14,102 bases of DNA from Amoebophrya sp. AT5.2 (Eukaryota > Sar > Dinophyceae > Syndiniales > Amoebophryaceae): NCBI GenBank assembly GCA_005223375.1, contig RXOD01005433.1, positions 1-14,102 of the forward strand. Direction: 5' to 3'. The notes under the pieces are model-generated. The model ran no database searches, had not been told where the DNA came from, and was given only the letters and a program-made list of their open reading frames with translations. This document shows positions 6,737 to 14,102 of this stretch, piece by piece. Within the stretch, counting starts at the first letter, position 1. Every line of letters begins with the position of its first letter. The position numbers and the translations under genes are program-made.

Positions 6737-9286
6737 ATGCTAATTCGCATCCGCCCGGCCCCGGCGCGAGCTTCCTCTGAGCCTGGCCGGTCAGACCGCA
6801 CGACGGTACTCAAGGGGCGAAGAATCCACTGTATAATGCCACTTGCCATTCACTGCGGCCAGGGCCATTTACCAGCTGGCCCCATCATACGGCGTTCTCT
6901 CTCTCTCTGGTGATGGGGCTACGACACCCTCTGCAGCTGTCGAGAATCCGCTCTCTCCTTCTTTCGCTGCATGGAATGCCGAGTTGATGTCTCCTGGCAT
7001 GCCTGAGAACGAGCTGTTTCCAATTTTTCGCCGTGTGGATGAGGATCAGAAGCTGGAGGTGGGGAAAAATTTGTTAGGAGCGGTGCCACTTCTCTTCTTC
7101 CAGGCAGACTACTGGCGCGCGTGGGTGAACTCCATCCTTGCCTACAAGGCCGCGGGGGTCATCCAGCAATATCTATGGGATCGCGAAAATCCAAAAAACA
7201 AAAAAGAATGGAACAAGGTGAGCCTCACACTGCCGACGGGACATGACGCCAGTTTTCTCATCGTCGGATTGGAAAAGCACTCACGCTATACCTGCGAGCA
7301 CAGGTTTAAAGAGAAGTTCGAGAAGAGTGGGTTCGAGGCGATTCCGGGGTTTGAAAAGATGCTGCTTTACGAGAAGCCTCTGGGGCTCTTCCCAAAGCTT
7401 GAGACGGCGTCCTTTGTCGAAAAGCAACACCACGAACAAGAAGCAAATGACCCGAATCCAGAGCCAGGAGTACTGGCTACCAGGAATTCCGTCTGCACGA
7501 AGGATCCTGAACAAAAACCTTCCCCCCCGCCGACAGGAGGCGAACAGCCTCCTCCCAAACCCATGCGACCGCAGTACTACTTCTATGTGAATACGTTCAC
7601 GAGAGTCGCGTATCTTACGTTTCGCGGCTCCATGTATGTGGACGACTGGATGATCAATCTCAGCGTGGAGGGAGACGACACTTCACCGGTGCACAGGTAC
7701 CAGAGAATTGTTTATGGAAGGGGTCGAAAATGTAAGTATTGAACTTCCTGGCTCCTGGTACGAATGTTGGTAGTTGTCCCGTCAGGACGACAAACATAAA
7801 GAACATGCATTGATCTGGCCTGATGCTGCTGCTGCTGCTGCCTTCTACACAAATGAAATCCGAAATCACTTCCCAACTGTATCATCGCAGGTACTACACG
7901 GAGTCACCAAAGTGGAAGGAAGAAGAAACCGGCAAGAACGCCAAGCCCCCCTCGTCTTACGTCAACCTGCATTTTGGCTATTACAGGCGTGCGGCGGTTG
8001 CGTTGGCGGATCTGGAAGTGCAGCTGCGGACCGCGTGCAATTGCGGTGCGCTCGAGTTCAGCGACATCGGGCCCGGAGTTGGCCGCGTGGGGGGGCCGGG
8101 AACCGAGTACTTCAATGACGACCTCGTGCGAGCGGAAACCGTTTTCGATGAAACGCGGGAATTGAAGCCGCCAGCCTTCGTGGACTACCTCCAAAACTGC
8201 GTTGCAAATTCGTTTGACACATTGCAGCTTGGTGGGCACTCTCTCGGCGGAGCCACGGCAATGGTGGTTCACCGCCTGCGGCTCGACTCGGCACTGCTCA
8301 AAGCTGTCCTGCTGGTGAAAAGCGATAGCGCTACTGCTGAAAACCCACACTGTGACAAGAAATGGAAGCCGACGCATCAAGCAAATCCTGTTGCAGGAAA
8401 CGTGCTGGAGGCGAATTCGAAGACGACGGAGAGTGATGTTGCAACGAGCACCCCTACGAGGAGAAACTGGCCCAACTTGAACTTCTTGTCCAGGTGGTGG
8501 AACAGTGCTGGAAAAAAACAAGAGGAAAAGCAAGAGTACACGTGGAATGACTGGAACGGTGAGAACTTAGAAACGCTGCACGAAAAAGTACTATCAAAGT
8601 ACAAGACGGTGCGGACGATCACGATTGCGGCTCCGCCCATGTTCAGCACCGGGGCGGAGGGGAAGGCGATTGCTGCGCAGCGGTACTTGATCACCGGGCG
8701 GGTTCCGCCGGAGATCACGAGGCGAGTAGTTCAAAAAAGCGCGCCGGCCACCCAAAATACCCTTTGTCCTATGTTATCAAAGGGCACGCAAGCAGAAGCA
8801 GTCGCTTCATCTGAAGAAGGTGGATGTTGTGGGGAGTCATCAAATGCAGAGCAGGTGGCCGACGACTTCATCGAGCAGCGGCTGATGCGAAACACGGCCA
8901 ATTTGTGGTTCAATAACGACCTGATTCCGCGGCTGGCCCACCTCTCGTCCCAGGAAGCCCCAATTTTGCTCCAACCGGTGGAATCGGAGCTCCTGCTGCG
9001 ACAGGAACGCCTTTCCAAGATTGGAGCCGGAGGAGAGGCACCAGCAGGAGAGGTGGAAGCAGCAGCGGAAGGGCAGCGCCAGGCGCAGGGTCAAGAAAAG
9101 GTGCTGTACCGTACTGTGCTTCCCGTCGGAGCGAAAGCGTTTTTCGTGTATCTCTCCCACCTGGACGAGACGGTCGGCCTTGGCGAGAACACTCTCCAGA
9201 GCTCCGTGGACGCACACCTGCAAGGCAATTTCTTACGTACAGGACAGAAGCTACTTCGCATACGCCCACGGAAGTGTAAGCGCTAG
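6737..9286 (+). CDS. Class 3 lipase (alpha/beta hydrolase)
   Basis: Hydrolyses acyl-glycerol esters; the substrate is not predictable, but the fold resembles fungal triacylglycerol lipases and sn1-specific diacylglycerol lipases. Well-supported exons are 6876-7696 and 7891-9286. A first exon 6737-6805 with GTACTC donor and TTACCAG acceptor fits the phase but is only a model; with it the protein has 761 residues. Catalytic features are present in family order: the oxyanion block YLTFRGSMYVDDWMINLS (FRGS at 272-275), nucleophile elbow GGHSLGGATAMV with Ser414, FNNDLIPRLAHLS with Asp640 (like the NDIVPRLP block of fungal lipases) and VDAHLQGNFL with His739. Inserts set it apart: a proline-rich linker before the oxyanion block (SPPPTGGEQPPPKP), about 90 polar residues after the nucleophile (7 Trp/Asn-rich motifs such as WNDWNGENLE), and a Glu/Gln-rich insert before the His. 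No convincing signal peptide or multi-pass region is seen. Confidence 0.85.
7697..7890 (+). other. Intron of the lipase gene (GT-AG) flanked by a 7-base direct repeat
   Basis: The donor is CACAG|GTACCAG and the acceptor is CATCGCAG|GTACTAC. The join is in frame and reads SPVHRYYTESPKW. The 7-base repeat CAGGTAC lies at 7694-7700 and 7888-7894, across both junctions, as a target duplication would. A tempting GTAAGT donor at 7732 does not keep the frame. A GCT microsatellite sits inside the intron at 7824-7841. The direct repeat could also be a chance proto-splice site. Confidence 0.75.
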
Positions 9287-9305
9287 TCGTGCGAAGTGTA
9301 AGCGC
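9271..9305 (+). repeat. 22-base-period duplication across the lipase stop codon
   Basis: GAAGTGTAAGCGC occurs at 9271-9283 and 9293-9305. The first copy leads directly into the lipase stop codon, TAG at 9284-9286. Confidence 0.7.
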
Positions 9306-9547
9306 GTAGGGGTACTGGTAGGCTTAATAGGCAAGCACTAGACTTTGGCACATTGCCCTTGCCGTTTATTCGTGTGGACCTAGATTTCGGCAAGAGGGTG
9401 TAGCAGAATTTTTTCGATCGATCGTGTCTGCACTCTACCTCTACTCCGGTGGTTCTTCCAAAGGGTAAGGGAGGGCGGTGGTGGTCCCCGTCGCGGTGTT
9501 ATTTTGTTTACCTGTCAACATAGCCCTTGTGTGGTGGAAGTAGAAAG
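9287..9547. other. Intergenic region after the lipase gene
   Basis: No gene seen. Around 9327-9367 there is weak similarity to the tandem-repeat area downstream of Pus7 (GCACTAG, TTGCCCTTGCCGTT shared with 5359-5372), suggesting related 3'-flanking repeats. Confidence 0.4.
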
Positions 9548-9712
9548 ATGTGTAAGTTCAGAATTATCTTCTGGCTCATTTACTTTCAGTTGAGCCACCT
9601 AAGTCTCTTCGGAGAAAGCCGAGTGCTAGTCCTCGTCGAGAAAAAAAGTAAAGTCCTCCATCACCATCAGCAACAGCATCACACAGGACAAACCCGATCT
9701 GTGTCTACATGA
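9548..9712 (+). CDS. Small hypothetical ORF, hydrophobic start and His/Gln-rich tail
   Basis: An ATG-started frame of 54 residues. The N-terminus MCKFRIIFWLIYFQLSHLSL is hydrophobic after one basic pair, as in a signal peptide. The C-terminal part contains HHHQQQHH. A GTAAGT sits four bases after the ATG and could equally be a splice donor. The family is not recognised and expression is unproven. Confidence 0.2.
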   Translation: MCKFRIIFWLIYFQLSHLSLFGESRVLVLVEKKSKVLHHHQQQHHTGQTRSVST

Positions 9713-9713
9713 T

Positions 9714-9990
9714 CGGATGTTAAGCGTATAAAATGCGAAGCTTCCATCCGACCGTTTGTAAGCTGTGTGGATTTCTTCAAGCAGCTTTTTTCGCCCGATC
9801 CAGAAGGGGGTAGGGGAGACGGAGAGGGGACAGAGATCAGCAAAAAGGAACCGGCCCTGCCGATACTCCTCGCCCCGGACCACTTCGTGGCAGCGGAGAG
9901 GGCTACGCTCGAAGCAGAAGCTGCGGGGGCCGTCGAAACATAGTAGGGAACGACCTCCTCGGGAGCTACCTGTCATCCGTGCTGTGGAAG
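9714..9990 (+). other. Coding-like stretch, possible exon(s) of an unrecognised gene
   Basis: One frame is open from 9714 to TAG at 9941-9943 and reads KCEASIRPFVSCVDFFKQLF, later EPALPILLAPDHFVAAERAT, with GC-rich third positions toward its end. It has no ATG. A second frame overlaps its end and reads NIVGNDLLGSYLSSVLWK, meeting a good donor GTACAACAG at 9991. The two frames differ by one base step, so either a small intron or an indel lies between them. The longer GTG-started frame here (9765-10373) looks worse: its first half is Arg-rich. The product is unknown. Confidence 0.35.
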
Positions 9991-10407
9991 GTACAACAGA
10001 GCAGCAGGAGGAAGAAGACACAAGAGTGGTAAGCCAAGGGCGTAGGTTGGTACTCATTTCCAGCACTTCCGTACACGACGAAGATCCAAATGAATTTCTT
10101 TTTCCTTCTTTCGTACAACTACTAGTAGACGAGCAGATTTTTTCAAGGTATCTATATTTGTATTTTTTTCACGTCCGACTGCCACCCGAGCCCGACCGAA
10201 ACACGCTAGCTACTACTCGCGCATCAACTGCCTTGCTTCCTACTTTAGGGCAAGCAATGAATACGTTTTTCCAGCACCTTTTTTATTTTCAGCGAAGATG
10301 CAGCATATATGTCGTGGTTGGAGGTGCCGTGCGTACTCGTATGATATTTTTGATCTTCGAAGTCAGGCGCTAGGTGGCTATTACTAAATCAAAATCTATG
10401 CTCTACG

Positions 10408-10605
10408 AATGCGGGATTTGATCGCTGCAAACGCTTACTTGAGGATGAAGATAAGTCTATGTCGAAGTGATTACCTCCTAAGTAGAACGAGCAAGAGAGT
10501 CTGTGAAGATGGCTTTGACAAAGTTTTAAATGCAACATGGGCAGATGGTCGGTTGGGCGCCGCGGCCAATGTTCTCAGACAGTCACAGTGTGTTGACTGT
10601 GCGAG
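10408..10605 (+). repeat. Dispersed repeat, copy 2 (partner at 5049)
   Basis: The 5' block is nearly identical to 5049 onward, and three later blocks are shared in order. Here the frame from ATG 10409 stays open for 90 codons (starts MRDLIAANAYLRMKISLCRS). In copy 1 the same frame stops after 15 codons, so this is either a decayed coding repeat or chance openness. The frame shows no recognised domain. Confidence 0.65.
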
Positions 10606-10681
10606 TGTGCTGGTCCTGGTCGGTCTGCTTCGTGTGAGTTTATGTCCATGTGAAAGAAGTAGTATTAATTTATTAAGTTAG

Positions 10682-10907
10682 TAACCGCCGGCGCCGCGTT
10701 TCGTTTGAGAGTGCTCGACCAAAGCATCTAATACCCACGCAAAAAGAATTCACTTCATTGTTCGAGAGCGCGAATGAGGGGGAAAAGCTGTGAGAGGGGG
10801 AAATTCAAAAAAAGCGAGCGTCGTCGGCATTTCATGCAACTCCTGAGTCATTTCGTCTTAGTCCAACAGTATTTAATATAGCTGGCGCGCCTGTCTTCGC
10901 GAGGTAT
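10682..10907. other. Region without a recognised gene
   Basis: AT-richer sequence with purine-rich runs around 10775-10820. Nothing coding could be supported. It precedes the GC-rich coding-like block at 10908. Confidence 0.35.
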
Positions 10908-11895
10908 ATGATGCCTCTTCCCAGCCTCCCCGACGTGCTGGAGATGTTTCTTCCCGGGCACGGGGCGGCCACAGTGCCTCCGACGCAGTTCCCCGCCACC
11001 CCGCCAGGCGTCGCAGGCTACGTCTACGACTGAAGCGGTCTCGGCTTGCCGGTCTCTGCTACGATCCGCAACGGCGCCGGTACTCTCTCAGCTCGAGGAG
11101 CGGAGGAGCTGGTGCTGGAGGCGCGGGGGTATAATATTACTCGGAAAGTTCGCGCGCATTGCAGGGGGAGAGTTCGCTGCGGCTCGTGCCGAGTCCGAAG
11201 AGGGCGGCCATCGCGCGGCCGGTATTGCTGCTGGCCTCGCCTACTGACAGCGAAAGCGGCGCCGAGCCGGCGCGGAATACGCGGACGAAATGAAGGGCAT
11301 TCTCGCGCAGCAGCTGAAGAAGGCGGACGGTTATGCGCCGCAGTTGACTCCGGACGAGGACGCACGTAAGTAGATCCGTTCTTGAGTAATTCCCGCCGCG
11401 TTCTTCGGTTTCATCTTGATGCTTTGGTGGAGTTTTTTTCGATGATGAAAATCAAAACGAAATGAATCTATCGCACCAACACGACCAGATGGAGCATCGT
11501 CTCCGGAATTATGCGCCGAAGCTGATCAAAAACATGAGGACGGCCGTCAGTGTCATGCTTCGGCCTCTCGTGCTGGCATCCGTTGCCGACACCGCGGCGC
11601 TCTGTTTGGGCCGGCAGACGTCGCGGACATCGACGGAAAAGACAAGGCGCGAGCGCTAGCCATCGTCTGGGCGCTCCTCGCTGAGGTGGCAGAGTCCAAG
11701 AGGAGCAAGCAGCTGGAGCTTGTCGCGCCCGTGCGCGCGCGACTACCGAGCCGGGGCGGGCGACAGCGTGGCCGCGCAATAGACCAACAGCAACAGAGCG
11801 CGGGCGAATCCCAGAAAGCGACCACGTGGACGCAACAAGTGCAAGCCGTCTCGCGATGTCTACTTACAAACATAGTAGAGATATGCCAGACATGA
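10908..11895 (+). pseudogene. GC-rich unrecognised gene, split by stops and frame changes; decayed or intron-rich
   Basis: From ATG 10908 one frame reads MMPLPSLPDVLEMFLPGHG... to YVYD, meets TGA (11031-11033), and continues in the same frame as SGLGLPVSATIRNGAGTLS, then ARGAEELVLEARGYNITRKV. Coding character then moves to another frame: AGGEFAAARAESEEGGHRAA, TGA at 11245-11247, then AEYADEMKGILAQQLKKADG and LTPDEDA. A canonical intron at 11366-11488 (GTAAGT...GACCAG, 123 bases) joins this frame, in phase, to 11489-11895. The last part contains ADVADIDGKDKARALAIVWA and LLAEVAESKRSKQLELVAP and ends in TGA. CTACTGACAG at 11241-11250 looks like a branch site plus acceptor, so the TGA there may be intronic. 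No family was recognised. Confidence 0.4.
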
Positions 11896-12017
11896 AAGTC
11901 CAGACCCCTCGCCCCCTCTTATGTTGATGATGGAAAGCGAAAACTTACAGCGACCTAATACTACTACTGGAGAGAGTCTTTCATGATCGTGAGTCATGAA
12001 GAGGACCGGTTGCGATT
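11896..12017. other. Spacer before hairpin-type tandem repeat
   Basis: No gene or motif recognised. Confidence 0.3.
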
Positions 12018-12246
12018 GATTCTGGAGCTGTTCTTCCGCGGCGGCGGTGGAACTTTGTTTGGCTCTTGTTTGATCGATACCGCGCGGAAGATTTCCACTA
12101 CCCTTTCCGATTCTATCATATTGGGTTTCGAACGATTCCGCGGCGGAAACTGGTTTGGCCTTTGATTCGTACCGCGCGGAAGGTTTCCGATGGATAGATT
12201 CCTCACCATCTACTTGGGGACTCGATCGATTCCGCAGCGGATTAGG
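12018..12246 (+). repeat. Tandem repeat, about 90-base unit, 2.5 copies, each with internal inverted repeat
   Basis: Units start with GATTC at 12018, 12109 and 12197 (91 and 88 bases; the third is partial). Each full unit holds TTCCGCG and, about 45 bases later, CGCGGAA, so each could fold into a GC-rich hairpin. Unit 1 pairs CTTCCGCG with CGCGGAAG. Unit 3 keeps only the left arm, altered to TTCCGCAG. Frames through it are open on both strands because of the repeat, not because of coding. Confidence 0.75.
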
Positions 12247-12594
12247 ATTTACTTCTGGGTGGCTATAGTTTCTAAGTCAGTGTCATCTACAACTGCTACT
12301 CCTACTGACTAACTCATAGCTCATGAAGATCTATATCAAGACTTTTTCCACCACCCTAGTTAGAAGGCAAGGCAAGATCGATCGCGCTCTCATTCATCTG
12401 GGCGTGGTGCTGCTCCCGCTTGCACCAACAAGGTTGGGAAGAGCCTCAACTGCAGCCGACCATTCGAATTATAAATGTTCCTTCTCAATCTCACACGTAG
12501 TGCTCCTGCAGCGATCTCTATCCTTTCTACCTGTTGATCACGATCAACAACTTCAACTTCTCGATCTACACCCGATCAGCATATCGTTCTGATT
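12247..12594. other. Region without a supported gene
   Basis: An ATG-started frame at 12323-12592 (89 codons) has no recognisable domain and mixed codon use. At 12384-12414 a GCGCTCTC...GGCGTGGTGCTGCTC motif recurs at 13628-13655. Confidence 0.3.
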
Positions 12595-12714
12595 CTACAG
12601 TTCATACGTGATTCCGAACTCCTCGTCCCACTCAATCTGAATCTGCATGCGGCGTCCCCAAAAGTCGGTCTCAGAAGGCGCTTGCTGCAGTTGGATTTTT
12701 ACTTTTACGTCGTT
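12595..12714 (-). CDS. Possible C-terminal exon of an unrecognised minus-strand gene
   Basis: On the minus strand a frame ends at TAG (12597-12595) and reads QAPSETDFWGRRMQIQIEWD then EEFGITYEL. Two Trp, balanced charge and GC-rich third positions look protein-like. It could start after an acceptor CAACTGCAG at about 12683, in phase 0. No upstream exon could be fixed. A plus-strand frame is also open here (12537-12778, Leu-rich), so the strand is uncertain. Confidence 0.33.
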   Translation of the reverse strand, partial: NDVKVKIQLQQAPSETDFWGRRMQIQIEWDEEFGITYEL

Positions 12715-12927
12715 TCAGGAGAGTCGCCACGACTACGAGTAGGTCTACCTCTAGCTCCACGCCTCACCCAGACCTAGTACATCATCCTCTCTCTTTGTAG
12801 TCACCCTGCTCACCATCGATCGATAACGATATTAAACATACTTACACGAGGACTTGCACAGAGACAGAGATTCACTCATTTATACTTGAAGATCGTGGTT
12901 GAGAACAGAATGGAGCAGCACGACGAG

Positions 12928-12970
12928 GACCCGGATCTGGCTGCGCAGCGCGGAGAGTTTTTCCGCGCTC
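12928..12970 (+). repeat. Duplicated coding-like segment, copy 1 (DPDLAAQRGEFFRA)
   Basis: It shares 22 identical bases starting CCGGATCTGG and then AGTTTTTCCGCGCTC with 13594-13632, apart from a 3-base in-frame difference (Gly codon here). From ATG 12910 the frame reads MEQHDEDPDLAAQRGEFFRA, continues QQANG into a 16-A tract (12984-12999) and meets a possible donor AAAAG|GTGAAA. The preserved frame and in-frame indel suggest a duplicated exon, but no family is recognised. Confidence 0.6.
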
Positions 12971-13193
12971 AGCAGGCGAATGGAAAAAAAAAAAAAAAAG
13001 GTGAAAGCGATGAGCGCTTTGAAGCTCTCGCGGTGCTGCTTCCTCCAGCACACCAGACACACCAGACATGCACATGCTTCATCAATAATTTCATCCACTC
13101 ACAAAAATGTATGCTCCGGCTCACCGGGCAGGATTTTGCGTTGGAAAACACACATCGACCAGCACACGCGCGTCTTTCTTGAAGCACTGTTGC

Positions 13194-13272
13194 TCGTGCT
13201 AGGTCGTGCTAGGTCGTTCTAGTCGTGTCGTCGATGTCGGGCTAGGTCGTTGTCGATGTCGTGCTAGGTCGA
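13194..13272 (+). repeat. Short tandem repeat of CGTGCTAGGTCGT-type units
   Basis: TCGTGCTAGG occurs in direct succession at 13194 and 13204. Variants GTTCTAGTC, GGGCTAGGTCG and GTGCTAGGTCGAG follow, with TGTCGATGTCG interspersed. It is degenerate and appears non-coding. Confidence 0.7.
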
Positions 13273-13428
13273 GTGCGTGGTATGTATCGATTTCTGAGGA
13301 CAGCAGATCCGTCGTTGGACCGACTCCGAGTGCAACGTGGCTGTTGTCGAACTCGTCGAAGTGAGTCGATGATCGGAATCGGTATCGCTATCGGATCAGG
13401 ACCCCTAGTGCCTAATTCTATTCATCGT

Positions 13429-13448
13429 CGACGACGACGTCGTCGTCG
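13429..13448. repeat. Perfect 20-base palindrome
   Basis: CGACGACGAC followed by GTCGTCGTCG is an exact inverted repeat without a loop, made of trinucleotide repeats. It could extrude as a cruciform or simply be a CGA/TCG microsatellite that switched strand. Confidence 0.85.
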
Positions 13449-13593
13449 TGGTATTAAAGTTGTAGCCTAGAAGGTAAAGGTATCCGTGTGTTTTTGGAAC
13501 GAATGAATTTCTTCTACGCGCTGTGACAGAGAAGCAGCGCGCTCCTTCCCTGCTTGTCGACGTGTGATAGATTCCATAACTACGTACTTCTAC

Positions 13594-13632
13594 GATCCGG
13601 ATCTGGCTGCGCAGCGCGAGTTTTTCCGCGCT
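13594..13632 (+). repeat. Duplicated coding-like segment, copy 2 (DPDLAAQREFFRA)
   Basis: Partner of 12928-12970, about 660 bases downstream in the same orientation. The frame is again DPDLAAQR-EFFRA, without the Gly. After the segment the copies diverge; this one continues into ALVLAWCCSC and stops. Confidence 0.6.
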
Positions 13633-13919
13633 CTCGTTCTGGCGTGGTGCTGCTCGTGTTTGACTAGTAGGCTCGTGTACTCTCGAGAACTACATGTAGG
13701 CTCACTCCTTGGCGCGAAGGCCATTGCACTTCTTCTTGGAGCGCATCTTAGGCATTAGTGATCTGCTCAGGGGCAACGTTATTATACAGATGACACGAAG
13801 GCCGCACTATCGCTTCTGTCTACAGCGGCACGAAGGCCCTACTAATTCGTATTTGGTCACTTTTAGGGTACGAGATATCCAGTTGGGTCTATGTAACGTG
13901 GTTAGCGCGGAATCCGCAG
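13633..13919. other. Region upstream of the terminal exon-like block
   Basis: No gene could be fixed. The motif CGAAGGCC occurs three times (about 13715, 13796 and 13831). An imperfect duplication TCTATGTAACGT...GCGCG lies at 13888-13909 and 13932-13953. Confidence 0.35.
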
Positions 13920-14039
13920 GAAATCCTGGAGATCTATGTAACGTCGTCCGCGCGCCAGGCGGTCGGCGAGTCCCAGTTCCCCATCTGGTGCACGCCCCAG
14001 GTCCAGAACCCCCAGCCCCCCGTCCAGACCGAAGAGTAG
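13920..14039 (+). CDS. Possible C-terminal exon of an unrecognised gene
   Basis: After an acceptor-like AATCCGCAG (ending 13919) a frame reads EILEIYVTSSARQAVGESQF then PIWCTPQVQNPQPPVQTEE and ends in TAG at 14037-14039. Over the last 35 codons third positions are almost all G or C, a strong coding sign compared with the other frames. The same frame is open back to about 13795 without an ATG. The tail is Pro/Gln-rich. No family is recognised and upstream exons are not identified. Confidence 0.38.
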   Translation, partial: EILEIYVTSSARQAVGESQFPIWCTPQVQNPQPPVQTEE

Positions 14040-14102
14040 CGGCGCCGCAGAAGCGGGTTTTCAGGTAGCGCGGACTCAACGGAGGTCTCCGAAGAACGTC
14101 CG

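Larger units (their letters stand above)
13183..13593. other. Repeat-rich region without a gene
   Basis: A GTGCTAGGTC-type tandem repeat occupies 13194-13272 and a palindrome sits at 13429-13448. No coding stretch could be supported. Confidence 0.4.

Noticed and set aside
7732..7737. GTAAGT as the lipase donor
   Set aside because: Strong consensus, but joining it to the acceptor at 7890 breaks the frame, whereas GTACCAG at 7697 keeps it.
9765..10373. 202-codon plus-strand ORF
   Set aside because: It begins at GTG, its first half is Arg-rich with low-quality codon use, and the other two plus frames look more coding in 9714-9990. No domain is seen.
11468..11873. Minus-strand ORFs of 103-106 codons
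   Set aside because: They are Arg/Cys/Ser-rich, as expected for antisense of GC-rich coding DNA, and the plus frame is open and joined by a canonical intron.
11994..12209. Minus-strand 71-codon ORF (Arg/Asn/Pro-rich)
   Set aside because: It is open only because it reads through the 90-base tandem repeat.
12323..12592. 89-codon ATG-started ORF
   Set aside because: No domain, mixed codon use and overlap with repeated motifs; this length is expected by chance.
1..14102. tRNA, rRNA, CRISPR array, dinoflagellate spliced-leader gene
   Set aside because: I looked by eye for T-loop motifs, regular repeat-spacer arrays and the conserved spliced-leader sequence and saw none. A covariance-model search would be needed to be certain.

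Overview
This looks like nuclear DNA of a compact-genome microbial eukaryote. Its genes are split by introns. Three proteins are recognisable: an SLC35-type nucleotide-sugar transporter, a Pus7/TruD pseudouridine synthase and a class 3 lipase. Reading frames rejoin cleanly when introns are removed, and there are no bacterial operons or ribosome-binding sites. At least one intron carries long terminal inverted repeats flanked by a short direct repeat and has non-canonical splice borders. That pattern is known for introner elements, and especially for the dinoflagellate parasite Amoebophrya. The taxonomic hint is inference; no rRNA or other marker lies in the window.

Layout. 1-1358 (perhaps 1499), + strand: C-terminal two thirds of the sugar transporter, interrupted by a transposon-like introner (261-685) and a GT-AG intron (940-1136). 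1982-5037, + strand: complete Pus7-type tRNA/RNA pseudouridine synthase with one intron (about 2390-2717). 5038-6100: intergenic, with a dispersed repeat, a tandem repeat and a microsatellite. 6101-6628, - strand: probable two-exon single-pass membrane protein, unrecognised. About 6737-9286, + strand: alpha/beta-hydrolase lipase (class 3) with its full catalytic triad, starting head-to-head with the minus-strand gene.

9287-14102 is harder to read. It holds short coding-looking stretches that change frame or contain stops (9714-9990, 10908-11895, 13920-14039 on +; 12595-12714 on -). They are mixed with tandem and dispersed repeats, including a second copy of the repeat found just after Pus7. 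This part could be intron-rich genes with small exons, decayed genes or both. The three recognisable genes do not form a pathway: sugar-nucleotide import into Golgi/ER, RNA modification and lipid hydrolysis. The common thread of the window is its intron biology.
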